From contig DASQIZ010000111.1 of the NCBI GenBank assembly GCA_035631315.1, forward strand, positions 1 through 64,000: 64,000 nt of DNA, in the 5' to 3' direction. Both the position numbers and the translations under genes were made by a program. Source of the DNA: 40CM-2-70-7 sp035631315 (GTDB taxonomy: Bacteria; Gemmatimonadota; Gemmatimonadetes; Gemmatimonadales; GWC2-71-9). The notes below the pieces were generated by a model. That model was not told the origin of the DNA. It saw only the letters and a list, made by a program, of their open reading frames with translations, and made no database searches. This document shows positions 8,659 to 16,845 of the stretch, one piece after another (position 1 is the first letter of the stretch; the number at the start of each line of letters is the position of its first letter).

Positions 8659-10239
8659 ATGCAACAGCCTCACGCGCACTTACCGCGGTCGGTGCACAAG
8701 GAACCGCCCGCCCACGCCCCCAATGCCGCCCTCCTCATCGACTTCGATAACGTCACCATGGGTATCCGGTCGGATCTCCAGAGCGAGCTCCGCCGTCTGC
8801 TCCAGTCGGACATCATCAAGGGGAAAGTGGCCGTTCAACGCGCCTACGCCGACTGGCGGCGCTACCCGCAGTACATCGTTCCGCTCTCCGAATCGTCGAT
8901 CGACCTGATCTTCGCGCCGGCCTACGGGTCGAACAAGAAGAACGCCACCGACATTCGCCTCGCCATCGACGCGCTGGAGTTGGTGTTCACGCGGCCCGAG
9001 ATCGGGACGTTCATCCTCCTCTCCGGGGACTCGGACTTCTCCTCCCTGGTTCTGAAGCTCAAGGAATACGGGAAGTACGTGATCGGCGTCGGGATCCGGG
9101 AGTCGTCGAGTGACCTCCTCATCCAGAATTGCGACGAGTACTTCTCGTACAATGAGCTCGCCGGCTTCCAGAAGCAGAGCGACGTGGTGCACGAGCGCTG
9201 GGATGTCTGGCAGCTCGTGGTCGAGGCGGTGAAGCAGATGACCGCCCACAACGACGTCATGCGGTCGGACCGCCTCAAGCAGGTGATGCAGGAGATCGAC
9301 CCCGCGTTCGACGAGAAGGACGCCGGGTTCTCGCGCTTCACCAAGTTCGTCCAGGAGGCGGCGCATCGCGGCCTGATCCAGGTCACCCGCCGTGAGAACG
9401 GTCAGTTCGAGATCGCGTTAGGCGGGTCCGCGTCGGCGGCACCGGCGGCCCAGCCCGGTACCTTGCCTGAACCCGAAGCGCCCCAGTCTGAACGGCGCAG
9501 CTCGCTCGTCGGTGACGCCTTCGGCCTCCTGAAGCAGGCCCTCGGTCAGTCCCGCGAGGACGAGGCGTCGGAAACGGCCTCCGAAGACACCAACCATTCA
9601 TCGGAAGAAGCACCGTCGCCGTCGGCGGCCGCGGCCTCCTCGTACCACGAGGAAGAGGATGAGCCGCCCATGCCGCAGAGCTCGGCGCCGCCGCCACCGT
9701 ACTCGACGGCCGGCAGTGGCCAGCCGTTGGGGCGCAGTGCGCGCTTTCGGCGCGGCTCCAAGGGCGGGGTGCGTCCGATGAACACGCCGGCAAGCGGCTC
9801 GCCGCGCGTCGGCGCCGCGGAAACAACCGCGACCCCTGGTAACAGCGATTCGAACGCCGGCGGTGAGCGCCGGGACCGGTCGGAACGGTCGGAGCGGGGG
9901 GAACGTCCTCGCGGCGGTCGTGGCCGTGGCGGGCGGGGCGGCTCGCGCACTGAGCATGCCGAGGGCTCGGGGGAGCGTCATGAGCGGGGCGAACGCGGTG
10001 AGCGCGGCGGCAGGAGCCGTCGTGGTGGCCGCGGGCGGGGCCGTGGCGGGAACGGTGAGGGGCAGCGCGAGCGTCATGGCGCGGAGACCCCGCGTGCGGA
10101 CGCGGCGTCCATGACACCGTCCGCCCCCGCTCCGCAGTCCCCACCGCCGGCCCCGAAAAAGGCGCCAGAACCTGACACGTCTGGTGAGTCATTCTGGACG
10201 CGGGTGAAGCGTGGCCTGACCGGCGGAGGGAACGTCTGA
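8659..10239 (+). CDS. NYN-domain RNA-binding/nuclease protein with OST-HTH and RGG tail
   Basis: 526 residues in three parts. Residues about 20-170 form a LabA/DUF88-type NYN (PIN-like) nuclease domain with acidic positions in LLIDFDN, KNATDIRLAIDALE and LLSGDSDF. Residues about 180-255 (WDVWQLVVEAVKQM to GLIQVTRRENGQFEIALG) look like an OST-HTH/LOTUS winged helix. The rest is disordered: an acidic Ser/Glu/Pro stretch, then about 80 residues of Arg-Gly repeats (RGGRGRGGRGG) typical of RNA-binding tails. The ATG at 8659 has a good RBS seven bases upstream. Predicted to bind or cleave RNA; the target is unknown. The glycosylase gene downstream starts inside its stop codon. Confidence 0.85.
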   Translation: MQQPHAHLPRSVHKEPPAHAPNAALLIDFDNVTMGIRSDLQSELRRLLQSDIIKGKVAVQRAYADWRRYPQYIVPLSESSIDLIFAPAYGSNKKNATDIRLAIDALELVFTRPEIGTFILLSGDSDFSSLVLKLKEYGKYVIGVGIRESSSDLLIQNCDEYFSYNELAGFQKQSDVVHERWDVWQLVVEAVKQMTAHNDVMRSDRLKQVMQEIDPAFDEKDAGFSRFTKFVQEAAHRGLIQVTRRENGQFEIALGGSASAAPAAQPGTLPEPEAPQSERRSSLVGDAFGLLKQALGQSREDEASETASEDTNHSSEEAPSPSAAAASSYHEEEDEPPMPQSSAPPPPYSTAGSGQPLGRSARFRRGSKGGVRPMNTPASGSPRVGAAETTATPGNSDSNAGGERRDRSERSERGERPRGGRGRGGRGGSRTEHAEGSGERHERGERGERGGRSRRGGRGRGRGGNGEGQRERHGAETPRADAASMTPSAPAPQSPPPAPKKAPEPDTSGESFWTRVKRGLTGGGNV

Positions 10240-10832
10240 TCGGCCGTCCGGGGCGTCCCTTTCCCGACGATTTCTACGCGCGGCCGACTCCCTTGGTCGC
10301 GCGTAGGCTTTTGGGGCATTTGCTGGTCTCGGAGCTGGGTGGCCGGCGCACGGTGGGGCGCATCGTCGAGACCGAGGCGTATGTCGGTCCCGACGACCCC
10401 GCCTGCCACGCCTGGAATGGCCGTCGCTCGCCGATGGTGGAGTCGTTATACGGCCCTCCTGGAACGGCCTACGTCTACTTCACCTATGGGATGCACTGGT
10501 GCATGAATGCGGTGACCAGGCGGGAAGGGCTTCCGTCGGCGGTGCTGCTTCGGGCGCTCGAGCCTCTGGAGGGGCTCGAGGCCATGAGGAAAAGGCGTGG
10601 CAAAGGAATTCCCGATGGCCGGCTCTGCGCCGGCCCGGCCATGCTCTGTCAGGCGTTGGGGGTTACCGGACGGCAGGACGGGAAGTCCCTGGCGGCGGGG
10701 TCGCTCCGGATCCTCAGGGATCCGCGTCTGCCACGATTCAAGGTCGGTGTTGGGCCGCGGATCGGGATCACGCGGGCCGTGGACTGGCCGCTCAGGTTCT
10801 GGATCGCAGGCTCCGAATGGACGTCCAGATAG
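10236..10832 (+). CDS. 3-methyladenine DNA glycosylase (AAG/Mpg family), non-ATG start
   Basis: Excises alkylated purines in base-excision repair. 198 residues with GRIVETEAYVGPDDPACHA (catalytic Glu region), the YGMHWCMNAVT segment and CAGPAMLCQALGV, all AAG landmarks. The first ordinary start codon in frame (TTG 10293) would delete the conserved PDDFYARPTPLVARRLLG N-terminus. That segment is encoded back to the previous stop, where only CTG (10236) or ATC (10239) is available, with a strong GGAGGG five to eight bases upstream. The CTG overlaps the NYN stop as CTGA. Function is secure; the start codon is inferred. Confidence 0.88.
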   Translation: MIGRPGRPFPDDFYARPTPLVARRLLGHLLVSELGGRRTVGRIVETEAYVGPDDPACHAWNGRRSPMVESLYGPPGTAYVYFTYGMHWCMNAVTRREGLPSAVLLRALEPLEGLEAMRKRRGKGIPDGRLCAGPAMLCQALGVTGRQDGKSLAAGSLRILRDPRLPRFKVGVGPRIGITRAVDWPLRFWIAGSEWTSR

Positions 10833-10835
10833 ACA

Positions 10836-10869
10836 AGAAGGGCCGGCATTTCGCCGGCCCTTCTTTTTC
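10836..10869 (+). terminator. intrinsic terminator after the glycosylase
   Basis: A perfect 12-bp stem (10836-10847 with 10853-10864), a five-base loop and a T-rich tail (TTTTCT). It lies three bases past the glycosylase stop. The tail favours rightward transcripts. Confidence 0.9.
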
Positions 10870-10885
10870 TCAGGGAGGCCAGGAC

Positions 10886-11581
10886 TCAGTGATCGTCGGT
10901 GATGTCTTCCTTCGAGGACCCCAGCGAGTAGCGAATACCGCCGACGACGCTGTAGGTCGGGCCGTCCAGCATGAACTGCTGGGCGGAGGAAGTCACGCTC
11001 GCCAGCCCGTAGAGCCCCAGTCTGCCGAAGTTGATCTGGAGACCGAAAGCGCCCCAGGCAAAGGCCTTACTCGCCTGGTCACTGGCGGCTTGCGCGGCCA
11101 GACTCGAGTCCGAGAACGAGGCGCAGGTGGTGGTGGCGTCCGCGCCCGAGCAGTCGATGGTCGGGTTCAGGATCTGCATGATCGAGAAACCGCCGCCGAT
11201 CATGGGTTGGATGTGCCCGTCGATCGGCATCGCCATGACGCCGATGGAGAGGCGCCGGACGTTCGAGAAGGACGCGTTCCGCACCCCCGACCCGGAGTTC
11301 GCGTCGGCGATCTGGGCGACGGCGGCCGTGGTGAAGAAGGCCTGCTCGTAGCTCAGATAGAGCGCGGTCCGTTTCCCGGTGATCAGCCAGTGCCCGCCAA
11401 TGATCGGGTCGAAGTGCAGGGGCTGGAGGTTGGTCTTGTAGAGGAACGCACCACCGCCGCCACCCCAGTACCACTGGAAGGCATGGCTTCCAGCCCCGGG
11501 GGTTTGGGCGGTTAGGAGGCGGGGGCTCGCCAAGAGCACCACCGCGAGGGCGCAAAGGGTCAGACGCGACACCGGCTTCAT
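10886..11581 (-). CDS. outer-membrane beta-barrel-like exported protein
   Basis: 231 residues. A signal peptide (MKPVSRLTLCALAVVLLASPRLLTAQ) is followed by alternating Gly/aromatic-rich strands (FQWYWGGGGGAFLY, HIQPMIGGGFSIMQIL, YSVVGGIRYSLG) consistent with a small porin-like barrel. Two Cys in the middle (IDCSGADATTTCASF) may form a disulfide. A strong RBS (GGGAGG) precedes the ATG, and a plausible promoter (TTAACC, 18 bases, TAGATT) lies about 40 bases upstream. No family recognised; monocistronic. Confidence 0.7.
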   Translation of the reverse strand: MKPVSRLTLCALAVVLLASPRLLTAQTPGAGSHAFQWYWGGGGGAFLYKTNLQPLHFDPIIGGHWLITGKRTALYLSYEQAFFTTAAVAQIADANSGSGVRNASFSNVRRLSIGVMAMPIDGHIQPMIGGGFSIMQILNPTIDCSGADATTTCASFSDSSLAAQAASDQASKAFAWGAFGLQINFGRLGLYGLASVTSSAQQFMLDGPTYSVVGGIRYSLGSSKEDITDDH

Positions 11582-11721
11582 CGGACACCTCCCTAAGAGG
11601 CTCCGAAGGTAGGAATCTAGGCTGTTGCGCGCAAGTAGGTTAAGCCAGCCGATCGCGAAACTACTTTAGGTCCATACGTTCCCGGTGTCGACTGTAGTGA
11701 CACTGTCGCTATGATGAATCC

Positions 11722-12915
11722 CTAAATCAACCCCAGCTGACCCCCCACCTTCTTGAAGGCAGCCAGCGCAAACTCCAGATCGCCCCGCGAATGCGCCGCG
11801 GAGACCTGGCAACGCACGCGCGCGTGCCCCTGCGGCACCACGGGATATCCGAACCCGGTCACGAACACGCCCTCCGTGAGCAGCATCTCGCTCATCTGAA
11901 TCGCCTTCGACGTCTCGCCCAGAATCACCGGCACGATTGGTGTCTCACCCGGCAGCGGCTTGAAGCCGAGCTCGATGAGGCGGCCGCGGAAGTACTTCGC
12001 GTTCTCGTGCAGCCGCGTCACCAGCTCGGGATGCCGCTCGGCGTACTGCACCGCCGCGAGCGCGCTGGCCGCAACCGTTGGCGGCAGCGCATTGCTGAAG
12101 AGCTGAGGGCGGGAACGTTGTGTGAGGTAGTCGGTGAGCGAGGCCGGACCGGCGGTGAAGCCGCCCGCCGCACCGCCCAGCGCCTTCCCGAGCGTCGACG
12201 TGATGACGTCCACCTGTCCCAGCATCCCGAAATGCTCGGCGGTGCCGCGCCCCGTCTGGCCCAGCACGCCGGTCGCGTGCGAGTCGTCCATCGCCACCAC
12301 GGCGTCGTACTGCTTCGCCAGCGCCACGATGTCGGGAAGCCGGGCGATATCGCCTTCCATCGAGAAGATGCCGTCGGTGAAGATCACCTTCAGCCGTGCG
12401 CCCGATGCGGCCTTCAGCCGGTCCTCGAGATCGGTCATGTCCGAGTGCTTGTAGACCGCGGTCTGGCACTTGGTTATCGCCTTCGCCAGGCGGATCGAGT
12501 CGATGATCGACGCGTGGTTCAGCTGATCGGAGATGACGATGTCCTGCTCGGTGAGCAGGGTGGGGCAGAGTCCTTCGTTAGCGTTCCAGCAGCTCACATA
12601 GGAGAGCGAGGACTCACACCCGACAAAGCGGGCCAGTGCCTGCTCGAGCTCCCGGTGGACCGTGAAGGTCCCGCAGATGAAGCGCACCGACCCCGTGCCC
12701 GCGCCGTAGTGATCGAGCGCGTCGCGGCCCGCCTGTACCACCTCAGGGACGTTGCAGAGTCCCAGGTAGTTGTTCGACGAGAGGATCACGACGTCGCCCC
12801 GGCCTTCCATCTTCACCCGGGCGCCCTGCGGCGAATCGAGGTAGTTCAAGCGCTTGTAGACGCCGTCCTTCTGGAACTGCTGGATTTCGGCGGCCAGGCG
12901 GGCGGCGAAGCTCAT
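11722..12915 (-). CDS. kbl: glycine C-acetyltransferase (2-amino-3-ketobutyrate CoA ligase)
   Basis: PLP enzyme that splits 2-amino-3-oxobutyrate with CoA to glycine and acetyl-CoA, the second step of threonine catabolism. 397 residues, normal length. Seen: the SSNNYLGLC substrate segment, DDSHATGVLG (PLP Asp and His) and the PLP lysine in STLGKALGG. It overlaps the upstream tdh gene by four bases (ATGA), and the pairing confirms both assignments over other alpha-oxoamine synthases. Confidence 0.95.
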   Translation of the reverse strand: MSFAARLAAEIQQFQKDGVYKRLNYLDSPQGARVKMEGRGDVVILSSNNYLGLCNVPEVVQAGRDALDHYGAGTGSVRFICGTFTVHRELEQALARFVGCESSLSYVSCWNANEGLCPTLLTEQDIVISDQLNHASIIDSIRLAKAITKCQTAVYKHSDMTDLEDRLKAASGARLKVIFTDGIFSMEGDIARLPDIVALAKQYDAVVAMDDSHATGVLGQTGRGTAEHFGMLGQVDVITSTLGKALGGAAGGFTAGPASLTDYLTQRSRPQLFSNALPPTVAASALAAVQYAERHPELVTRLHENAKYFRGRLIELGFKPLPGETPIVPVILGETSKAIQMSEMLLTEGVFVTGFGYPVVPQGHARVRCQVSAAHSRGDLEFALAAFKKVGGQLGLI

Positions 12916-13940
12916 GAGATCTCCAGGATCACTTTTCCGGCGTCCCCCGAGCGGATGGCCGCGAGGGCGTCGTCGATTTTGGCGAGCGGGAAGCGGTGGG
13001 TAATCACCGGGCGGGGATCGAAGAGTCCGGTCGACAGGAACCGGCGCATCTGGTGCCAGGTCTCGTACATCTTGCGTCCGACCACGCCGTAGATGGTGAT
13101 CCCCTTGAAGATGATCTCGTTGGCGAAGTCGATCGGCACCTGATCCTTCGGAATACCGAGGAGCTGGACCCGGCCGCCCATCCGCACGGCGGCGAACGCC
13201 TGGTGCAGCGCGCTCGGGATGCCGCTCATCTCACACACGACGTCCGCCCCTTCGCCCCCGGTGGCTGCCAGGACGGCCTTGGTCACGTCTTCCTTCCTCG
13301 CGTCGATGGTGACGTGCGCACCCATCTTCGCCGCGAGGGCGAGCCGCTTCGGGTTCACATCGGAGGCGATCACTTTGGCGGCGCCGGCGGCTTTCGCAAT
13401 GCCCACCGCGAAGCACCCGATGGGGCCGCACCCCACAACGAACACCGTGCTCCCCGGGATATCGGCCGTCAGCACGGTGTGGAAGGCATTCCCCATCGGA
13501 TCCATGATGGCGCCGATTTCCGTCGGGATGCCGTCGAGCGTCAGGACATTGCCCGCGGGCATGACGATGTAGTTGGCGAACGCGCCGTCCCGGTCCACGC
13601 CGATGATGCGCGTATTGCGGCAGATGTGTCCGTTTCCCGTCCGGCATTGAAGACAGTGCCCGCACACGATGTGCCCCTCGGCGGTCACGAGCTGGCCTTG
13701 GGAAAGCTCGGTGACACCCGGTCCGACTTTCACGATTTCGCCCGCGAACTCATGTCCAATCACCACCGGAGGATGCATGCGCCCCGAGGCCCACGCGTCC
13801 CAGTCGGCAATGTGGAGGTCGGTGCCGCAGACCCCGGCGTGACGGACCGCGATGAGGACCTCGCCGGCAGCTGGGGAGGGGTCTTGGACCGTGGTGACGG
13901 TGAGTCCGGGGGCACGCAGTTCTTTGACGATGGCTTGCAT
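12912..13940 (-). CDS. tdh: L-threonine 3-dehydrogenase
   Basis: Zinc- and NAD-dependent oxidation of threonine to 2-amino-3-oxobutyrate, which kbl then cleaves. 342 residues from ATG 13940 (MQAIVKELRAPG), where relatives begin; the open frame extends eight codons further. Catalytic zinc site CGTDLH and GHEFAGEI, structural zinc CGHCLQCRTGNGHIC and NAD fold VFVVGCGPIGCF are present. First gene of the tdh-kbl pair. A -10-like TTAACT ends eight bases before the ATG, suggesting a very short leader. Confidence 0.95.
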   Translation of the reverse strand: MQAIVKELRAPGLTVTTVQDPSPAAGEVLIAVRHAGVCGTDLHIADWDAWASGRMHPPVVIGHEFAGEIVKVGPGVTELSQGQLVTAEGHIVCGHCLQCRTGNGHICRNTRIIGVDRDGAFANYIVMPAGNVLTLDGIPTEIGAIMDPMGNAFHTVLTADIPGSTVFVVGCGPIGCFAVGIAKAAGAAKVIASDVNPKRLALAAKMGAHVTIDARKEDVTKAVLAATGGEGADVVCEMSGIPSALHQAFAAVRMGGRVQLLGIPKDQVPIDFANEIIFKGITIYGVVGRKMYETWHQMRRFLSTGLFDPRPVITHRFPLAKIDDALAAIRSGDAGKVILEIS

Positions 13941-13987
13941 GGGGGCCAAGTTAAGGGGTGCCAAAAGGCCGGGAAGGGGTGGTCCTC

Positions 13988-14728
13988 ATGAAGACGATGA
14001 CGTGCGCAACTGCGGTGGCCATGGCGCTCCTGGCCGGCAGCTCGCAGGTCCGCGCGCAGGTTCCTGATACCGCCGTGGCCTTTCGTGGCATCATCATGCG
14101 GGACTCGGGGTCGACGTGGGGGTTGTTCATCCCGGTACCCGCACAGGTCGGCAACGTCCGCTTCAACTTCCTGCATCTGGCCAACAAGCCGGGCGGCATC
14201 GACCGAGACGAGAATCGGTACGCCGAGCTGCAGGGGCGGCTGGAGGCGGATGACGCGGGGAACCCGACGCTCGAGGTCGGGAAGCTCAAGCTGATGACGG
14301 TGCCGGGGGAAGGGGACAAGAGCGTCGAGCGCAGCTTCATGGAGCACGCGGAGGTCGCGACCGGGATCCTGCCGAACAAGATCGTATTCTCCGATTCCGC
14401 CTCACGAGCCGTGCGAACCAGGCCGGTCATCACGTTCGCGATCACCAACCATTCGGATGCACCCATCGATTTCACGTTCCACAACAACAAGGTGGTCTGC
14501 GCGTCCGTGTTGCCCAGTGGCCGGACCAGCGAGGCGTTATGGAGCGGGTCCTGGACCGTCGGCCCGTACCTCACCAGTCTCCAGATCAACCTGTCGGCGA
14601 CGGTGCGGGAAGCGGTGACCATACCGGATTCCGTCACGTTCCCACCGGGGCACTACAAGCTCAGGGCGTGGCTGTGCGAAGCGGAGGATTACGGGGCGGA
14701 AACGTCGTTCGACGTGAGCAACCAGTAG
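13988..14728 (+). CDS. exported protein with BsuPI-like intracellular-inhibitor fold
   Basis: 246 residues from the ATG at 13988, preceded by GGGAAGGGGTGG. Signal peptide ends near AQA. The C-terminal part (VITFAITNHSDAPIDFTFHNNKVVCASVLPSGR to PPGHYKLRAWLCEAEDYGAE) has the layout of BsuPI/intracellular proteinase inhibitor beta-sandwiches, which is suggestive only. Divergent from tdh and followed by a terminator whose T-run serves the opposite strand. Function unknown. Confidence 0.6.
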   Translation: MKTMTCATAVAMALLAGSSQVRAQVPDTAVAFRGIIMRDSGSTWGLFIPVPAQVGNVRFNFLHLANKPGGIDRDENRYAELQGRLEADDAGNPTLEVGKLKLMTVPGEGDKSVERSFMEHAEVATGILPNKIVFSDSASRAVRTRPVITFAITNHSDAPIDFTFHNNKVVCASVLPSGRTSEALWSGSWTVGPYLTSLQINLSATVREAVTIPDSVTFPPGHYKLRAWLCEAEDYGAETSFDVSNQ

Positions 14729-14759
14729 AAAAAACAGAAGGGCCGGCTCAGCCGGCCCT
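14729..14759 (-). terminator. intrinsic terminator for the leftward 55-residue ORF
   Basis: Stem AGGGCCGGC (14739-14747) with GCCGGCCCT (14751-14759). Read leftward it is followed by TTCTG and six T (14734-14729). The rightward side has no T-run. The T-run overlaps the stop codon of the rightward gene ending at 14728. Confidence 0.8.
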
Positions 14760-14767
14760 CTTGATGT

Positions 14768-14935
14768 TCAGCGGTGGCGATCCAGCGGTAAATGCTGGTG
14801 CGGATGATCTTCTCCAGCCTCGTCGTCATAGCACCAGCAATAGGCCCAGATCTTCGCCGGCTTGAGCGCTTCGCGCCCCATCCGGAGAATGATTCCGATC
14901 GGCTCGTCATCCAGGTACAGCGGGAGACTGGTCAT
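14768..14935 (-). CDS. 55-residue protein, unknown function
   Basis: A short ORF beginning MTSLPLYLDDEPIGIILRMG and ending EDHPHQHLPLDRHR. It has a Trp/Cys-rich centre (KIWAYCWCYDDE) and a His-rich tail that could bind metal (inference). It is supported by an intrinsic terminator 9-40 bases after its stop and by an AT-rich upstream stretch (14976-15008) suitable for a promoter. A weak GGGGG precedes the ATG. No known family recognised. A later in-frame ATG at codon 19 is possible. Confidence 0.55.
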   Translation of the reverse strand: MTSLPLYLDDEPIGIILRMGREALKPAKIWAYCWCYDDEAGEDHPHQHLPLDRHR

Positions 14936-15045
14936 GCCCCCGGACTGGGCAAAACGCCTGCCAATTGGAACGTTTCGTAACTTATTGTTTTATTTGATTT
15001 TACAGAAATGCCCAGCGGGCCGATTCGTCAATCTGACACGCGCAG

Positions 15046-15888
15046 CTATGTGTCGCTTTGACGCGTCGGCTTGGTAGCGACGAAGCCTTCTCCCCTCCCG
15101 CGTCTCTTCCGCCGCTCGACCTGCCATTCGCCATACAGGCCCTGGAGAGAGTCGGGCCCCAGGGGCAGCACCCCGGGTCCGTCAGGATCGACGCTCAGGA
15201 TGACGTGAACACCCCCCGACTTCGTGCACGTCTGCAGCCCCCGCACCAGGGTCTCGCGATCGCCCGCATCCGCGGCGGCGAGGGCGTTCGGTTCGATGAC
15301 GGTCAACGCCGGCCGCAGATCCGGCAGCCAACCGCCGAAATTCACGACCAGCGCTTGAAAACGCCCCGCGAGCTGCTCGGCAATGGCCCGTCCCTCCGCC
15401 GACTCGACGGCACCCAGCTCCTGGTCCAGGAGAAACACTTCGGCGTCGTGGGCCGCGACGAACAGCGCGTGTCGCAACGCCTGCGCGCCGACGACCAGCA
15501 CCAGGTCTCCCACTTCCAGGCGCTTCAGACCCTGCGCGACCGGGTCACTGGCCTCGAGGCCCCAGTGGGTCGGCTCACGCTGGGCCGTGCGCAGGGCGCG
15601 GTGATTCTGAGCCCAGCGCCGGTACGAAGGCAGCTTGAGCCGGCGGGAAATGATCCGGTCCACATGTTCGAGCAACAGCACCTCGGTGAGCAGGTACTGT
15701 CCCTCGCCCGACTCGAGCTCGCGCACGGCTTCGTCGCCGATGCGGAGCAGCTCTTCCCGCGCCACCGTGTTCTTGTATTCCTCGATTCGCTGGAGCAGGA
15801 ATTCCTGATACTCCTGCTTCTGCGAGCGGGGCGGGCGGCGGGTGGGTCCGGTGAGGTGCGGAGAACCCTGTGTGACGGTGTTCAGCAT
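15046..15888 (-). CDS. Rossmann-like protein of unknown function, possible degenerate methyltransferase
   Basis: 280 residues. Residues about 20-75 are a charged helical segment (QEYQEFLLQRIEEYKN). Residues about 110-265 follow a methyltransferase-like alpha/beta order: VGDLVLVVGAQALRH in the position of motif I, VFLLDQELG as the acidic end of strand 2, FQALVVNFGGWL, and a C-terminal Lys/Arg cluster. The GxGxG of motif I is replaced, so SAM binding is doubtful. It overlaps the CDF transporter gene by seven bases and is likely co-transcribed with it. Unrecognised family. Confidence 0.6.
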   Translation of the reverse strand: MLNTVTQGSPHLTGPTRRPPRSQKQEYQEFLLQRIEEYKNTVAREELLRIGDEAVRELESGEGQYLLTEVLLLEHVDRIISRRLKLPSYRRWAQNHRALRTAQREPTHWGLEASDPVAQGLKRLEVGDLVLVVGAQALRHALFVAAHDAEVFLLDQELGAVESAEGRAIAEQLAGRFQALVVNFGGWLPDLRPALTVIEPNALAAADAGDRETLVRGLQTCTKSGGVHVILSVDPDGPGVLPLGPDSLQGLYGEWQVERRKRRGRGEGFVATKPTRQSDT

Positions 15889-16760
15889 GGCTCGACGTGG
15901 ACCGTGACGCCGTGGAGGTCGAGCTGCTGTTTCAGGCGGGCTTCCACCTGGTCGGCGATCTGATGGGCCTGCGCCACCGTCGCGCCGCCGTCGACGGAAA
16001 TCGTGAGCTCGGCGTAGCGGCCATGCGCGCCACCGCGCGAGCGGATGTCATACGTATCGCAAACGCCTTGGATGCCGCGCGCGCATTCCGCTATGCGTTC
16101 GGGGGGATGGACGCGCTCGTCGACGAGGACCGGCACCGTGCGTACCAGCACGCGGTACGCGATGGACAGGATGACGCCGACCACCAGGATGGCGATCACC
16201 GGATCAGCCCACCACAATCCTTGCTGGGCGAGAATGAGGGCCATGAGAACGCCGAGGGTGATGAAGACATCGGCGCCGGTGTGGCTGGAGTCGGCGAGGA
16301 GGATCTCGCTTTCGAGCGCGCGTCCCCGCCGGCGCTCATACCAGGCGACAGCTGCGTTGACCACGAGCGTGGCGCTCAGGGCGCCGAACTGGCCCCGTGT
16401 GACGGGAAGGGGATGACCGCCGGACGACAGGTGATTCACCGCGCCCCGCAGCAGCTCGAACGAGGAGACACAGAGGAACCCCACGAGCGCGAGCGCGCCC
16501 AGAGTTTCGAATTTCCCATGCCCGTAGGGATGCTCCTCATCAGGGGCTTTCGCCGCGACCGCGGTCACGATCAGGGCGAGGACGTTATTGGCCGAATCGA
16601 TGGCCGAATCGAGAGCGCTGCCCAGGACCCCCAGCGATCCGGAGGCGAGGCCCACGCCGACCTTGATCACCACCACGACCAGGTTGGCGGCAAGAATTCC
16701 CACCAGCACCCGGCGCACGGCGGCCGTCCGGGCGCGCGGCTGGGTCTCGGAATCGGGCAT
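15882..16760 (-). CDS. cation diffusion facilitator family transporter
   Basis: Proton-coupled efflux of divalent metal (Zn, Fe, Mn or similar) across the inner membrane. 292 residues, about six membrane helices. Metal-site motifs: SALDSAIDS (D-x3-D in helix II), HPYGHGKFE, and SSHTGADV (H-x3-D in helix V). The cytoplasmic C-terminal domain has the typical ELTISVDGGATVAQAH strand-helix. The specific metal cannot be read from sequence. Divergent from the ArsR operon 85 bases away, which may or may not control it. Confidence 0.92.
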   Translation of the reverse strand: MPDSETQPRARTAAVRRVLVGILAANLVVVVIKVGVGLASGSLGVLGSALDSAIDSANNVLALIVTAVAAKAPDEEHPYGHGKFETLGALALVGFLCVSSFELLRGAVNHLSSGGHPLPVTRGQFGALSATLVVNAAVAWYERRRGRALESEILLADSSHTGADVFITLGVLMALILAQQGLWWADPVIAILVVGVILSIAYRVLVRTVPVLVDERVHPPERIAECARGIQGVCDTYDIRSRGGAHGRYAELTISVDGGATVAQAHQIADQVEARLKQQLDLHGVTVHVEPC

Positions 16761-16809
16761 CAGAGCAACCTTGTAAGTGGGTTTCCGATAGTCAATTCGC
16801 CCCTGGATC

Positions 16810-16839
16810 TTGACAATATTTAGATGTTTGTCTAATTAT
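16810..16839 (+). promoter_or_regulatory. ArsR-operon promoter with embedded inverted-repeat operator
   Basis: Consensus -35 TTGACA (16810-16815), 17-base spacer, -10 TAATTA (16833-16838). An inverted repeat lies across spacer and -10: ATATTTAGA (16816-16824), six bases, TCTAATTAT (16831-16839), matching at eight of nine positions. The expected transcript start (about 16845) coincides with the GTG at 16846, so the mRNA should be leaderless. ArsR-family proteins commonly bind such repeats and block RNA polymerase; autoregulation here is inferred. Confidence 0.8.
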
Positions 16840-16845
16840 CTCAGC

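Noticed and set aside
9895..10080. Tandem GC-rich repeats resembling a repeat array
   Set aside because: They are codons for the Arg-Gly tail of the NYN protein; spacing is irregular and not CRISPR-like.
11791..13092. A 433-codon rightward frame antisense to kbl and tdh
   Set aside because: Composition artefact of high GC; Arg/His-rich with no domain, while the opposite strand encodes two clear enzymes.
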